A stretch of 64,000 nucleotides of DNA from Eutreptiella sp. 'Long Island Sound 2002' (GCA_964036045.1 OZ038381.1:133277191-133341190); one strand, 5' to 3'; positions 33,081 to 44,800 are shown, counted from the first letter of the stretch. Program-made: numbers and translations. The notes: a model not told the origin generated them from the letters alone.

Positions 33081-36000
33081 TTAAGGTGCTACAGCAGCAA
33101 CCAAATGGACCAACACGTCCTTGACATCCAAAGAAATATTCTTTTTCTTCAGATAGTCCATCCAGACCGTGGTATACCTCGGCACGAAACTGCTCGGAAG
33201 GTCCCACGAATCCCTGGATGCGGCGAATCCCTTCCAACGGACTTTATAAAGCCTCCCCCCAGGCGTCCCCGGGTCCATCTTGTCCGCCAGGATCTTCTCA
33301 GCGGTGAAGTCGTCGTCCTCAACCTCGTCGTCGGAGTCCACATCGCCGGCCGTGAACTCGAAGGTGACGGGACGTCCGCTGGGGTCTGGTGCTCGGGGAC
33401 GAAGCTGGGTATGGTCGCGGTCCAGGATCTTGTAATCCCCCACACGAACCGCATACACATCCTGCCCGACCTTCCGCACGATTACCCCCGGCACATACCA
33501 AGATGCCTGCCGATGCCTGGACAGGACATCCTTGTGGTGCCGCTCGACCCACACGGTGTCTTGGAGAGCATACTTCTGGACCTTTCCCTGCTTGAAGTAC
33601 TTGGAACTCTTGTCATGCTCGTCCTGAAGTGCCTTGCACACCTTGGGCGCCGTGTCGTCCGCCTCAGCCATCATAGCGTTCGCATCCCGGGCCACTTTAC
33701 CATGGTTCAACCACGGGAGAGTGCGTGACACTCGATCCCGTAGGAACAGGATACGATGGGGCGACAGTCCAGTGGGTCCCAGAAGGTCGTGATACGCTTG
33801 GAGTACTGTCCACCGCGAATTATACCAATTCCGGCCCGGCTCGTCGATGTGCAGCTGGCGGAACTTCTCGAACATCTGCCGCTCGGCCACCTCAGCTGGG
33901 CCATTCGACCGGCTGTGGTACGCCACGGTCTTGGCGTGCCGAATACCCATGTGCTTGCACATCGTCTTGAACCACGTCCCCACAAACTGACTGCCCCGAT
34001 CGCTGCAGATGACAGCCGGAACATCAAAAATCGTCAGCCAATGCCTGATCATGGCATTAGCGACGGTCTTGGCCTGCAGCCCCACTCCATGCTTGTCCTT
34101 CTTGTCCTTCTTCTTGGACTTCTTGCCAGGGACCGCCACGATATACCCACTGTGCCTATCCACCGCCAGGATGACACAGTCGTAGGTCTCTCCTTCCACG
34201 GTGACCTCAGGCATGGCAAATTCATCCATGGCCACGGACCGCATAGGGGCCTCCGGCATAGCCATGTACACCGGGTTGCCCGCCGTGGAGTGGTTGGGGC
34301 TCTTTGTGGCCCGACACACGGCGCAGTCGCTGCAGTACTTGTCCAGGATGGCATAGTACCCCGGTGGGAACTTGAAGCGCCACTCCAGGTCCTGCTGCAT
34401 CTTGTCCCGACCAGGATGCATGAGCTGGGCGTTGTGCCAGTGGTCAATGAGCTCCTCCACTCGGTTCTCAGGGACCAGTAGCTTGTCCTTGAGGAACAGT
34501 TTGTCCCCATCCTCGGTCAAGCCCTCAGGCCACTCGTCCCCCGACGGGGCGCTCACGGCATTCCAGTACTTGCTCCAGTGCTCGGATGCCGCGTAGTCAT
34601 CCGACCAATTCTCTGTGAGCACCGACCTGACTAGCTCTACAGGGGCCACCATCCATTGCTCGAGGGTTTCCTCTCGAAAAGCTTGGACGCGGGCACCCAG
34701 GAACTTGGCCAGGTCCGTACGGTTTGCCATCACCACAAAGCACTTGACCCCCTCTTGCTCCATGGCCTTCTCCATCTCGATGATGCGCTTGGCCTCCTCA
34801 GTCTCCTCAGCGTCACCATGGCTCGATATGTCCATCCACGCCTTGCCCGCGGGGTAGGCCCAGCGACTGAGGCAATCTGCCACAGTGTTGTCCTTCCCCG
34901 GGACGTACACGACGCTGAGGTCGAACTTGGCGAACGTCTCGTGCCATCGGGCCCTCCTAGCCGCTGGTCCTGAGGGGGTGTCGACATGCTCCTTGTGCCA
35001 GCTCTGTAGGGACTGGTGGTCGGTGCAAACCACCGACGGCTGCAGTCCGATGTGGCCAGACCACTTCCTGAGCGCACATACAATGGCGTATGTCTCCTTC
35101 TCCCTCGCGGTCCATGTTCGGCGTTGGCCCTCGGCCAGGATCCTGCTCCCAAACGCCAAGGGAACATGAGTCCCGTCGTCCCGGACTTGCTCCAGGACTG
35201 CCCCCACGGCATAGTCCGAGGCGTCTGTCCGTAGCACGAATCCCTTGTCCGGGTCCACCAGGAACAGCCCCAACTGCCCCAGGAGTCGCTCCTTCAGGCG
35301 GTTGAACGCATCCTCAGCCTCAGGGGTCCAGGCAAGGTTCTTCTTGCTCCCCTTCCGGCCATCGAACTTGCCCACCTGCAGCATCTTGTGCAGCGGCACC
35401 GGAAGTTCTGCATACATCCGGACATAGCCCGAATAATAATTGCAGAACCCCATGAAGGACCGGAGTTCGCTGATGGTCTGGGGCTTTTCCCAGTGGTGCA
35501 GGGACGCCAGCTTCCCAGGCATGGGACGGCGTTGCCCGTGACCAACCACGTGACCAGCGAACTCCACTTCCTTCACGAAGAGTGAGGCTTTGGTGGGTTT
35601 GCACACCATGTTGTGCTTGTCCAGCTCACTGAGCACTCGGCGCAGATCCTTCTCATGCGCTTCGATGAGCTCATCCTCAGTCATGTTCTCCGTACCGGAT
35701 CCGATGATGATGTCATCCACAAAGGGGTCGGCACAGTCCCGGACAGGACCGAGTAGGTCCTCCATCATGCGCTGGAAAGCGGCGTTGCCATTCTTGGCGC
35801 CCATAGGCACCACTTTCCACTGCATGGGCCCCAGCGGCGTCAACATCGCTGTGCAGGGCCTGGAGTCCGGGTGTAGCGGCATCTGATGATAGCCGTGTTT
35901 CAGGTCTAACACCGTGAAAATCCGCTGTTTCTGTTGTTTTTGGAGGACGGAGTCGATCAGGGGAAGCGAGTACGAGTCGTGCTCGGTTTGCTAGTTCAAA

Positions 36001-38147
36001 CCCCTATAATCCACCACCAACCTCCACTCACCCTTCTCCTTCTTCGGCACGATAAAGGCTGGGCTGGCCCACTCACTGTCGGAGGGTTCGATCCATCCCC
36101 GCTCAATGAACTCGGCCAACAACTGCTTCATGGCCTCGGCCCGATCGCCCTGAAGTTGGTACTCCCGACGACGATAGATCTTGGGGTTTGGCTTCAGCTT
36201 GATCTTCGCTGTACCAAACCTCCCACGATCTGGAGGGTTTTTGTTGGCGACGCCACTGAATAGCCGCGGATAGGCATTGATCAGCCTCTCCTTCAGCTCG
36301 GCGACCTTCGGGTTCTCCTGGGCCTCTTCAGCCGCTTGCTTCGGTATCGATACAACCGACCGCACTGCGGTATAGGCCTCTTCCGGGTCCGAATTTGACT
36401 TCTCCTCGTCCGATATGCCGTCTTCATCGTCGTGGGGTGCACTTCCCACCGATAATCTTCCAAAATTTGCGGCGTCGGGCTGGTTCTTGTCGCTATCGGC
36501 ACCCATTCTTGGAAAATCCCATGTCGGCGGGTCCGACCCGACCGGACCATCATATTGGTCCGCGATGTGATCCATGACCCTCGCCACGAACTCATCCTTC
36601 TCGTACTTGCCGGTGACCAACATCTTGTCATCCCACCAATGCGGAGATGTGACCATGGCCTGCCTCTTCTTGGCTGCCACACGGTCGTGCATCCCCATTC
36701 GCATGTAATTGATGACGTCGTCGATCTCGGAGTGGGACAGGATGTCAATGCCATCCACTGGCTGATCCGTCCCCTCCTTGGGCTCAAACATGACCTTCAT
36801 GGGCACCGGCTCCACCCTACAGATGAATGCTTCATCACCCGTGGGCTGGGCTTGCGCCCCATCCACCAGGAAAGCCTTGGTACCCCGCGCTTGACGCGGG
36901 GAGGGCATTGGTACACCCTTGGCGTCGATGAACAGCTCCTCCTCTGGCCCGAATGACATCTCGTTCAGGGTGATGGAGTGCAGCGTCGACTTGAGACCTT
37001 CCAGCGGACATGGGGTGGATCCTATGCCGGTTGTGACCAGGATCCCCTTCGCCCTATCCGCGACGATCTTCTCCACGGTACGTCTGGTGTTGTCCAGGGA
37101 GCCATGCCAATACATGGGCCCCCACTCCTTCCAACCGCATTGCCTGTGCCAGGCTGAGTCTCCTCGATGCCAATGCCTCTTACACTTCCGCAAAAGTGGG
37201 GCATCCCGGGAAGCGAAGACGTCTGTCTCGGGCGCTTCGGCTCCCAGCGTCTGGATCATCCTGGCATACACCTGCGGCGCCATTCCATACTCCGTGAGCT
37301 GAACTCCATGGTCTGCTCTGGACTTGGCACCCACACCTTGCACCGCTTGGACGATCCGATCCTCTTCCTCAGCATTCCATTGGGATGATCCGCATGCATA
37401 GTCCGTGGACAGCCATGTGAGGCATTCATCATCCTCCCGGACCAGCGTTGCACGATGGGGAAGGGCTCCAATGGCATTTGCCACCATGAAGTCTTACCCC
37501 ATGATCATATCCCAATCTGTAATGTCGGCCACATAGAAGTTCCCGGATAGAGTGCTTTTCTTCGCCAGATCAGGGCGGTTCAAGCGCTCATGTTCCCAGA
37601 ATTCCATACTGATAGTGGCCTCATGGGTGCCACCACCCATAATCTCTCCATTGGCCACCTTCAGGCGTACCGGTATACGGCTGGGCTGCAGGGATTCCTC
37701 CTTGAACAACCCTCTCCGGACCAGGCTCACCTGGGCACCCGTATCCACCAAAACATCCACCACCAACTCCTCTTGTCCGCACCGTACACGCACCTTCAAG
37801 TGCAACTGCCGCTCGTCGCCATGCGGTGTATGGACGACTCTCACGGCATGCAACTCTAGCACGTCCGGGCGCATCAGGACTTCGAGGGTATGATCACGGA
37901 TGGTGTAGATCTTGGGTTGGTCTTGCCCGTCCACGGGGCTCTCCGTGGTCGCTCCTTCCTTCTTACCACGTCCCTTGCCCACATAAACTTCCCTTGACAG
38001 GGCGCTCCAGGGGTTGGGAGTGGCGAAACCCAGTGGTTTTGGCTCTTCTGGAGCCTTCTTCGGCACCCGATGTGCCTTCGCTTTCTCTGGGATTCCACTG
38101 ATTTTCGGAGGAGAGACCTCCGAGGTCCCACTCCCGTGGGGGCTCCT
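33081..38147 (-). pseudogene. pol: Element 2 Pol, two nonsense codons
   Basis: Follows gag in the same frame after UAG at 38148-38150. The protease has VLVDTGAQVSLV. A TAA at 37494-37496 falls where element 1 has Tyr in the DWDMIMGYDF motif. A TAG at 35991-35993 falls where element 1 has Glu (VVDYRGLNEQ). RT (LDLKHGYHQMP, FVDD), RNase H (LRTDASDYAVGAVLEQ), integrase (AMDEFAMPE, ICSDRGSQF, GPAEVAERQ) and the chromodomain (YKVRWKGFAASRDSWD) are otherwise open to 33081, including the stretch where element 1 has its own nonsense codon and frameshift. The methyltransferase-like relic between protease and RT is present, also without NPPF. Each of the two copies is intact at the other's lesions, so the lesions arose after insertion. 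Confidence 0.88.
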
Positions 38148-38434
38148 CTAGACTTGGCTTCCCGCAGCCCCTTCCGGCTGCGACCCGCCAGGACTTTGTC
38201 CACCACGTTGCTCGGCTTTGAGTTCCTCCAACGTCCTCAACATGTCCTCAGCAACCTCCTCGATCGACCTCACTCGTCGGTCTTGGCCAGGTCCACCACC
38301 ATAGCCTCTTCCTCCGCCTTTTCCTTGGCCTTTGCCTTGGCCTTTTCCCCCGTCTCCGCCCTTCGCCTTCCAATCAGAAATCCGCTGCTCCTTGGGCTTC
38401 TTCTCGGGGTGGGCGGCAAAGTAGGCCTTCTTGT
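38148..38434 (-). pseudogene. gag: Element 2 Gag, 3' part
   Basis: The Gag end of element 2 downstream of the element 3 insertion: the Ala-His-Pro-Glu-Lys basic segment (YFAAHPEKKPKEQR in element 1), a Gly/Lys-rich RNA-binding tail and the terminal GSQV-type end before UAG at 38148-38150. Joined across element 3 it continues the zinc knuckle segment encoded at 49199 and above. The UAG and the two hairpins after it (38147-38104) are identical to element 1. Confidence 0.8.
38430..38434. repeat. Target site duplication of element 3, left copy (CTTGT)
   Basis: CTTGT precedes the 5' LTR and recurs at 49199-49203 after the 3' LTR. A five-base duplication is typical for Ty3/gypsy integrase. Confidence 0.93.
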
Positions 38435-38966
38435 TGTAAGTGCGGCTAGCCCCATCTGCTCAGATTTTCAGACATTCTGCCCAGATTGGCTACATTTTGG
38501 TCATTTTCTTTGCTTCGGCGGAATTGCCGCCTCGCAGCTCAGTCACAGGATATTTCCTATATATTTCTGATATGCGGGATTTGATTCCGCGGTCCATTTC
38601 CCGTAAATCCGCCGCATTCCGCTATTTTAGCTGGAATCGCCCTTTGCCGCTGGCGCGCGCTCGCGGGCCTGATCGGCCATACAATTTTACATAAATGGAT
38701 TATTTAAATTCATTCGGACAGTTTTGGACACTCAGATGTATTTAGAATAATTCCCCTCAATTTTCTTCATAGACTGGGATTTTCTGCCGGACCACAATCA
38801 GCATGGACCTTGCTTCTGTTGTCGCTGCTCTCGCCTCCGTTGGTGTCCGAGTGTCCGGTTCTACACCCAATAACAACATCCAGGGAGACTCCTCGCGTGC
38901 CTGCCCCACTGGTCTTGCCGGCCCCGAGCCCTCCGGCACCCACAACGACCCAGGGCAGCACTTTCA
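38435..38966 (+). repeat. Element 3 5' LTR
   Basis: TG...CA ends, directly followed by the primer site. It differs from the 3' LTR at two noticed positions (38575 region G/C and 38643 region C/A). It contains the gag ATG at 38803. Confidence 0.95.
38558..38565 (+). promoter_or_regulatory. Possible TATA box in element 3 LTR
   Basis: TATATATT, about 240 bp before the gag ATG, is the best TATA-like match in the LTR. No transcription start is otherwise visible. Confidence 0.25.
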
Positions 38967-41838
38967 TGGTAGCAGAGGCTACCTGAATGTTGTTCCTTTG
39001 GTGTCCCAACCACAGCTAGCCCCTCAGTATGTCCCCGTAGACTCCGCCACCTCCGGAGACGTAACGATCACGCTCCCGTGGTGCTGTGCGAACGAGGCCT
39101 TGAGAGGAATGCCTTGCGCAAGCCCAAATTGCCCAAGAAGGACACAAATCAGCAGCTGTGGAGGCCCAGATTACAATCAAGATCCCAGTCGAAATTGGCC
39201 ATCAAGTAGCTGGAATCTCCCAGCCTACGCTAATGGCAACGCTCCGGTGGAGCTTACGGACCTGGCAGGTACTAATTCTCCGTACCAATGTTCACATTTT
39301 GTGACCATCGATGCCGACATTGACGACATTGAGATGGGTGGTCCAGGTGAGGTACCTACCTACAATCGACCAGCCTCATGGGCACAATGGAACAACCATT
39401 TGTCTTCGGAAGTCGCCCGTAACCTTGAGGCGCTTGAGGCCCTGTGTCTATTAGCCACGTCTAAGCTGATAGGACAAGAAAGAATCGCCTCTGATTTTTT
39501 ATTTGAATATTTTTTCCTCCTTCAAGAAGAAATTAAGACCAGGATGTGGTGGTGTTCTCAAGAGGATGAATCTTTTTCCATTTTCTTGCAGATCTGGGAG
39601 GCAAGCCCCTTCCCGAAGGAGAAGACCAAGGCACCGGTTGCCGGGCCCTCCGCCCCTCATCCCTCTGTTTCCATCCGCGACGATCTAGCCGCCGCGGTTG
39701 AGGAAGGAATTTTAGAGGCAGCTAGGCAGGCAAGCCTGGAAATTAGGACTGAAGGAGCTCCCCAAGTGGACTCCTGGCTGCGAACCACTGAGATTAGCGG
39801 TCCGACAGCCTGCTCAGGCCCTTCAGGACACGGTATGTACTGTCCTGCCGACTGCTCTTGCAGATCTCAGCGAGACTCTGAGCTCCAATTGCTCAAAGAT
39901 CAAATGCAACTCATCATTCAGACGCTGGGAATTAAAGATCTTTTCAAGACCCACATGAGGTCTGAGGGCGCATCATCGGTGGATCAGACAACAGAACCGT
40001 CGGAGGAGGCGACAGAAATTTTTTCGATTGCTCCTTCGGTGGACTCTAAGACCACCGATGCACGGATCAGCAGGACTAAGTTAAAGGAAAGGGTTACAAT
40101 CTCTCGATCACAGAGTAGATCGGCGAAGGCTAGGACTCAGGTACAGAATGCCAAAAGAACTGCCTCCCGTACTACCCTTCCTGCTGTTGATTCCAATGCA
40201 ATTGCCCAGATGCTGCTCGCCCAGACCCTCGCCGGAGCTGGTGTGGCTAATGATGCCGCCAAGGTGTCTACCATTACGGCCGGTGTTGGGCTGGATTCAC
40301 TCCTAAATCCCACTTCATTGCGACTTCGTCAGGTTGCCAAGCAACCGAAGTACAATGGAAACCCCAGACGTTGGCCTCAGTTCCAACGGGAATTTAAACT
40401 GTGGGTTAAGACTCAAAAGCTCCAGGATGATCAGTTCCTGATGGCCCTCCTGGACTGCCTTGAGGGAGCGCCGGCCAACACTTGGCTCAGGACCTGGAGT
40501 GATCGTGAAGATTCAAGTTCCCCCCTTACCTTTGATGAGGTGTGGGAACAGTTGGAGGTACGTGGATCTCGACTGCCAGAGGACCATTACCACCAGATGT
40601 TGAAGAATTTTCCTTCGTTCTCTGGATTAATCTTGCATGAGGTGCAGGACAAGAGACAGCGCTTCTGGAATCTCGTAGAAGAATCTGAACATTCAGGCGA
40701 AAAATTTTCTAGTGCCGAGCTGAAAAATCTGATTTTTGACAAGATCCCCTCAGAAACCGCCGCCACCCTTCGGAATCGACAGTCCGAAGAAAAGGTCAAG
40801 ACCTGGTGGGCGGAGATCGATGGCTTTGACGCCTCGGCCAACCGGTTTACCGTCAGGGAGGCACTTCAAAAGTGCTCCCCCACGTCGTTTACCAAGGTGA
40901 AATTCACTGAAAACACGTGGAAAATCAAGTTCAATGAACACGAGGATCGGGACTTGTTTGTCCAAGTTCTCAATAGGGGAGTAAGTTTCCACGGCCATCG
41001 CCTGAAGGCCAGGAACTGGGTGTTTTCGTTTACTCCGCAGGAACTGTGGGAAGAGGTTGAGAGGCTCGCTGACGCCGCCAATCAAAATTTCCATGAGGGT
41101 CTTGGGGGAAACAGGAATACCCAGCAAAACACCCAAAATGGGGCCCAAAAGGGCAACAAAAAGGTGAATGACACCCGGAATGTTCAGGATCATTGTAGCA
41201 TCTGCCTTCTTCTAGGTTCTACGAACCGAGCTAAGACGCATTCCACTGCTAATCACCGATGGTCTGCTTACGATCACAAGGTGATTGGTGAAAATGTCAG
41301 TAATCCTCAGAATTCAGACAGGAATGACAGACAGGTGCATGGTGCCAAGGGGGGAAAGGGTAATTCGACTCCCTCCGGTGGGAACAAAAATACTGGAGGC
41401 CCTGGCGGGTCCCAAGGCAAAGGAAATCGGACTCCATCCGGTTCCGGTGGGCAGCCGAATGGCCAGACAGGTCCCAATGTCAACGCCGGAGGCGGAAATC
41501 GAAATCCAGGCCAAACCCCTCAATCCGGTACAAACAAAGGAAATGCTCCAGGATCACAGGGTAAGGGTAAGGGAAATCCTTCAGGAACCCCCTTCTCTGG
41601 TAAGGGCAGAGGGCGTGGCGACGGTGGTGGCCCATCATCCGGCGGCCGTGGCCGTGGACGTGGAAAGGGAAACCATCGTGTGGATCAGGTCTCAGGTGCA
41701 GACCAGGTGTCTGATGCGGATCGAGATTACGTCGAAAATGCTCTGAATCCGGCGGATGATCCGTTCCAAGATGAATGGATCGACGAAACAGGCTGTGTTC
41801 ACAATGTTAACGCAGCCGCTGGAGGTCAGAACGCCTAG
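38803..41838 (+). CDS. gag: Element 3 Gag polyprotein, start inside LTR
   Basis: 1011 codons, open throughout. The ATG at 38803 is in the LTR and the frame crosses the LTR end and the primer site; the next in-frame ATG lies about 175 codons later, so the true start is uncertain. Residues about 1-500 are Ser/Thr/Pro-rich with a basic patch (about 420-460). Residues about 508-670 form the capsid-like gag domain (YNGNPRRWPQFQREFKLWVK). A Cys/His motif (HCSICLLLGSTNRAKTHSTA) lies near residue 796. Residues about 840-970 are a Gly/Asn/Lys-rich, then RGG-type tail (GRGRGDGG), expected to bind RNA. The protein forms the particle that packages element RNA. It ends at UAG 41836-41838, with pol in the same frame. 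Confidence 0.9.
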   Translation: MDLASVVAALASVGVRVSGSTPNNNIQGDSSRACPTGLAGPEPSGTHNDPGQHFHGSRGYLNVVPLVSQPQLAPQYVPVDSATSGDVTITLPWCCANEALRGMPCASPNCPRRTQISSCGGPDYNQDPSRNWPSSSWNLPAYANGNAPVELTDLAGTNSPYQCSHFVTIDADIDDIEMGGPGEVPTYNRPASWAQWNNHLSSEVARNLEALEALCLLATSKLIGQERIASDFLFEYFFLLQEEIKTRMWWCSQEDESFSIFLQIWEASPFPKEKTKAPVAGPSAPHPSVSIRDDLAAAVEEGILEAARQASLEIRTEGAPQVDSWLRTTEISGPTACSGPSGHGMYCPADCSCRSQRDSELQLLKDQMQLIIQTLGIKDLFKTHMRSEGASSVDQTTEPSEEATEIFSIAPSVDSKTTDARISRTKLKERVTISRSQSRSAKARTQVQNAKRTASRTTLPAVDSNAIAQMLLAQTLAGAGVANDAAKVSTITAGVGLDSLLNPTSLRLRQVAKQPKYNGNPRRWPQFQREFKLWVKTQKLQDDQFLMALLDCLEGAPANTWLRTWSDREDSSSPLTFDEVWEQLEVRGSRLPEDHYHQMLKNFPSFSGLILHEVQDKRQRFWNLVEESEHSGEKFSSAELKNLIFDKIPSETAATLRNRQSEEKVKTWWAEIDGFDASANRFTVREALQKCSPTSFTKVKFTENTWKIKFNEHEDRDLFVQVLNRGVSFHGHRLKARNWVFSFTPQELWEEVERLADAANQNFHEGLGGNRNTQQNTQNGAQKGNKKVNDTRNVQDHCSICLLLGSTNRAKTHSTANHRWSAYDHKVIGENVSNPQNSDRNDRQVHGAKGGKGNSTPSGGNKNTGGPGGSQGKGNRTPSGSGGQPNGQTGPNVNAGGGNRNPGQTPQSGTNKGNAPGSQGKGKGNPSGTPFSGKGRGRGDGGGPSSGGRGRGRGKGNHRVDQVSGADQVSDADRDYVENALNPADDPFQDEWIDETGCVHNVNAAAGGQNA
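38967..38978 (+). other. Element 3 primer binding site, initiator-Met tRNA type
   Basis: TGGTAGCAGAGG directly after the LTR, identical to elements 1 and 2 and complementary to the 3' end CCUCUGCUACCA of initiator-Met tRNA. It is inside the gag frame and encodes part of HGSRG. Confidence 0.9.
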
Positions 41839-41873
41839 GGGAGCCACGAAAATCGCCCCTCCCCAGGCGATTT
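41836..41873 (+). promoter_or_regulatory. Candidate stop-codon readthrough signal (gag UAG pol)
   Basis: UAG at 41836-41838 is followed, 11 bases later, by a perfect 8 bp hairpin AAATCGCC/GGCGATTT (41850-41857 with 41866-41873) with loop CCTCCCCA. GGGAG directly after the stop (41839-41843) is complementary to CTCCC in that loop (41859-41863), so an H-type pseudoknot can be drawn, though its second connecting loop would be short. Gag and pol share the frame and pol has no ATG before 43252. Confidence 0.7.
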
Positions 41874-44800
41874 CAGGCATGAACCCCAAATTCCTGATCG
41901 ACCATTACTTGATGTAGGGTCGCTTGTCTCCTCTCCCCTGGATCCGGCAGCGGATCCTTCTGTTGTAGTGGACGAGGTTGGTGTACAGTCCAAGCACAGG
42001 GCTCGTCAGTTTGTCACAAAGCTGTGGGTCTCTGATTGCAAGGGAAATTTCGGCCTCGCCACTTGTTTGTGTGACAATGGATCAGAGGTAAATCTCCAAT
42101 CCAATGCATTCTTACCCGACGACTGCGTGTTCGAGTCGCCTCATCCTGTTACCCTCGAGGGAGTTTCTGGACATTCTCTCGCAGGTGGGCAACGCGGTTG
42201 TTATATATCCACCCATTTGGTCGCTCAAGACCTTTGGGAAGAGCAAAATGTGGAAGAAGTTGTCCTTAAGGATGACTACTTCTACCGAGCTGACATAAAG
42301 TATGACCTTTATTTAGGCCATCCTTGGCTTCGTAAGAACAGGGTAGCGCCTGTAGGTCATCGTCGTTGTTTTTTGCTGGAGTCAGGTCCTTTGGAGCGTC
42401 CTGAATTTCGTTTTTTGCACGCAGGGTTTAAAAGTGCAGAAGAATTTTTGAAGCAAAAAGTGACACCAAAATTTGGTGAAGATGTCACCATTGCAGAGGT
42501 GAATGGGAGTGCCGATTACTCCCAGGAGTTAGAATGTCTTCGTAGGGACTCCCAGCCACGACGCCCTTCGCGCTGGCACTCTTCATCCTACAGAGTTGTC
42601 GACAAATGGCGCGATGCAATTTGTGAATACTTCCATGAACATCATTCCTTTTGGCCCCAGTATGATGCCTTTGCTAACCGTACGAACAAGCGCTTTGATA
42701 AGCACTTCAGCGACGCTTGGACCCACAAATGGGACAAGAAGTTGTGGATTAACCCTCCGTTTCACTTAATCCAGCAGGTCATCCACAAAATCAAGCAAGA
42801 TAAAACCCAGGCAATTTTGGTTGTGCCCTTGTGGGACGACAAGCCTTGGTTTCAGGAATTACAGGACATTTGTGTTGATTACATCGAACTTCCCAGGAAG
42901 ATTAAGCTGTATGCCAGGGACGACACAGGTCCCCTGCCACAGCGGTCCTGGAGTTCGCTTGCATTCCTGGTGGATGGAAAGCTTTCTGACTCTAATTCTG
43001 CCGATTCTGGTACAGATTCCTGTGTTGGGTCTGAATCTGAGGTTGAGCGTGGTACTGACGATGAATCTATTTTTTCTGATTTTTGTCCGTCAGATACCCA
43101 AGGTGATTCAACGTCCAATGGATCCGCCTCGTCTCCCTCTTCCCCCATACGGTCGACATCGAAAAGAATCTTCAGTGCACGGGCGAGGAAAAATCTCCAA
43201 TCGCGCCGCAAATTCAGAGTTTTTTATGAAAAACCCCCTGTGGAAGCTTTCATGGATCCTTTCGAGGAGCTGGATCACGAGGAGAATCTCTGGGATTTCG
43301 ACAAAAGACCCACCTATCTTCAAGAGGCAGTGGATACGGACCTGTTTAGGGACATCCGTAAGAAGATTCTTCCTGCCAAAGCCGAAGAAATCGCCAAAGT
43401 TTTTTCGACAGTAATTCCTGGCGATCAGGTGGACACTGAATTGTGTTCCAAGTCAAGAGAAAAGATTTTTGAGGAACGGAAGGACACAACCCTTTCAGGG
43501 AAGTTGATCAAAGATCCCCCTGTCCGTGGACAGTTCGGTGAAGCCTTCATCGAGCTTCGTGAAGGGTACAAGGCAAAAAAACAGCGCCCTTATGAAAATC
43601 ATGGACACAAACATGAGATTCTCAGAAAAATCATTGAGAGAAATCTCAGGGAATTTGGTTGGCTGGAGGGTTGTATGACCAGCGAATGGTGCTGTTCACC
43701 CTTCACAGTCCCGAAGCCACCGCCTGCAGACCAGAACACCATTGATGGTTGGCGAATGGTGGTTGATTTTCGCAATCTCAACGCCGAAACAAAGGCGGAT
43801 TCACACCCCCTGCCCCTCATTGAGGAGGAAATCGCCAAGAGGGCAAGAGGTCGTTTGTTCTCTGTGCTGGATCTCCGTCACGGCTTTCACCAAATGCCGT
43901 TGAGGAAGGACAGCAGACCTCTCACTTGTATGTGCACGCCATGTGGCCCAGTCCAATGGACCGTCATGCCCATGGGGCTGAAGAACGCCCCCTCATTTTT
44001 TCAAAGAATGATGGTGGATGTGCTGTTCACAACCCATCCTGAGCTTCGTGCCTTCGTGAGTGTGTACATAGATGACATAATCATCGCGACGGAGGGGGAG
44101 GGACTGACCGAAGCCGAACTGGTGGCCCTACATGAGAAGCAGCTGAACCAAGTTTTGGATATTCTTGACGCCAATCAGCTGATTTGTGGGCCAAAGAAGG
44201 GAAAATTATTTTTAAAATCAGTCGAATTTTGTGGTTCTCTCCTAGAGAATGGCACTCGACGACCCAGTCCAGGGAAGCTCGTCGCTATTCAGAAGTGGAA
44301 GCGCCCTGAGACGATCACGGAGTTGAGAGGATTCCTGGGTTGTTGCAATTTTTACCACACTTTTGTGCCGAATTATGCCAAATTGGCTGCCCCCCTCACT
44401 GAATTATTGAAGGTAGGGAGAGATGCGGGCAAGGCAGGTTCAAAGGTTCGTGTCAAGTGGACTGACGAGTGCGAGGAGGCCTTCCATCACTTGAAGGCAG
44501 CCCTCTGCGAAGTCGCCACGTTGCATGTGCCCCAATTTGACCGACCCTTCTACATTAGAACCGACGCATCTAGGTACGCGATCGGAGCTGTCCTTGAACA
44601 GGTTGATGAAGCCACCGGCGATCATTACCCTCTTGCATTTTGGTCTCGGAAGCTAGCCCCACGCCAAATGCAATGGTCGCCGCGTGAGCAAGAAACGTAC
44701 GCCATCATCTGTGCTTTAAAAAAGTACCAATCGTGGGTTGGCACCAATCGAGTCGAGGTTCTGACGGATCATCGATCTCTGGAGTATTGGGCCACCGAAC

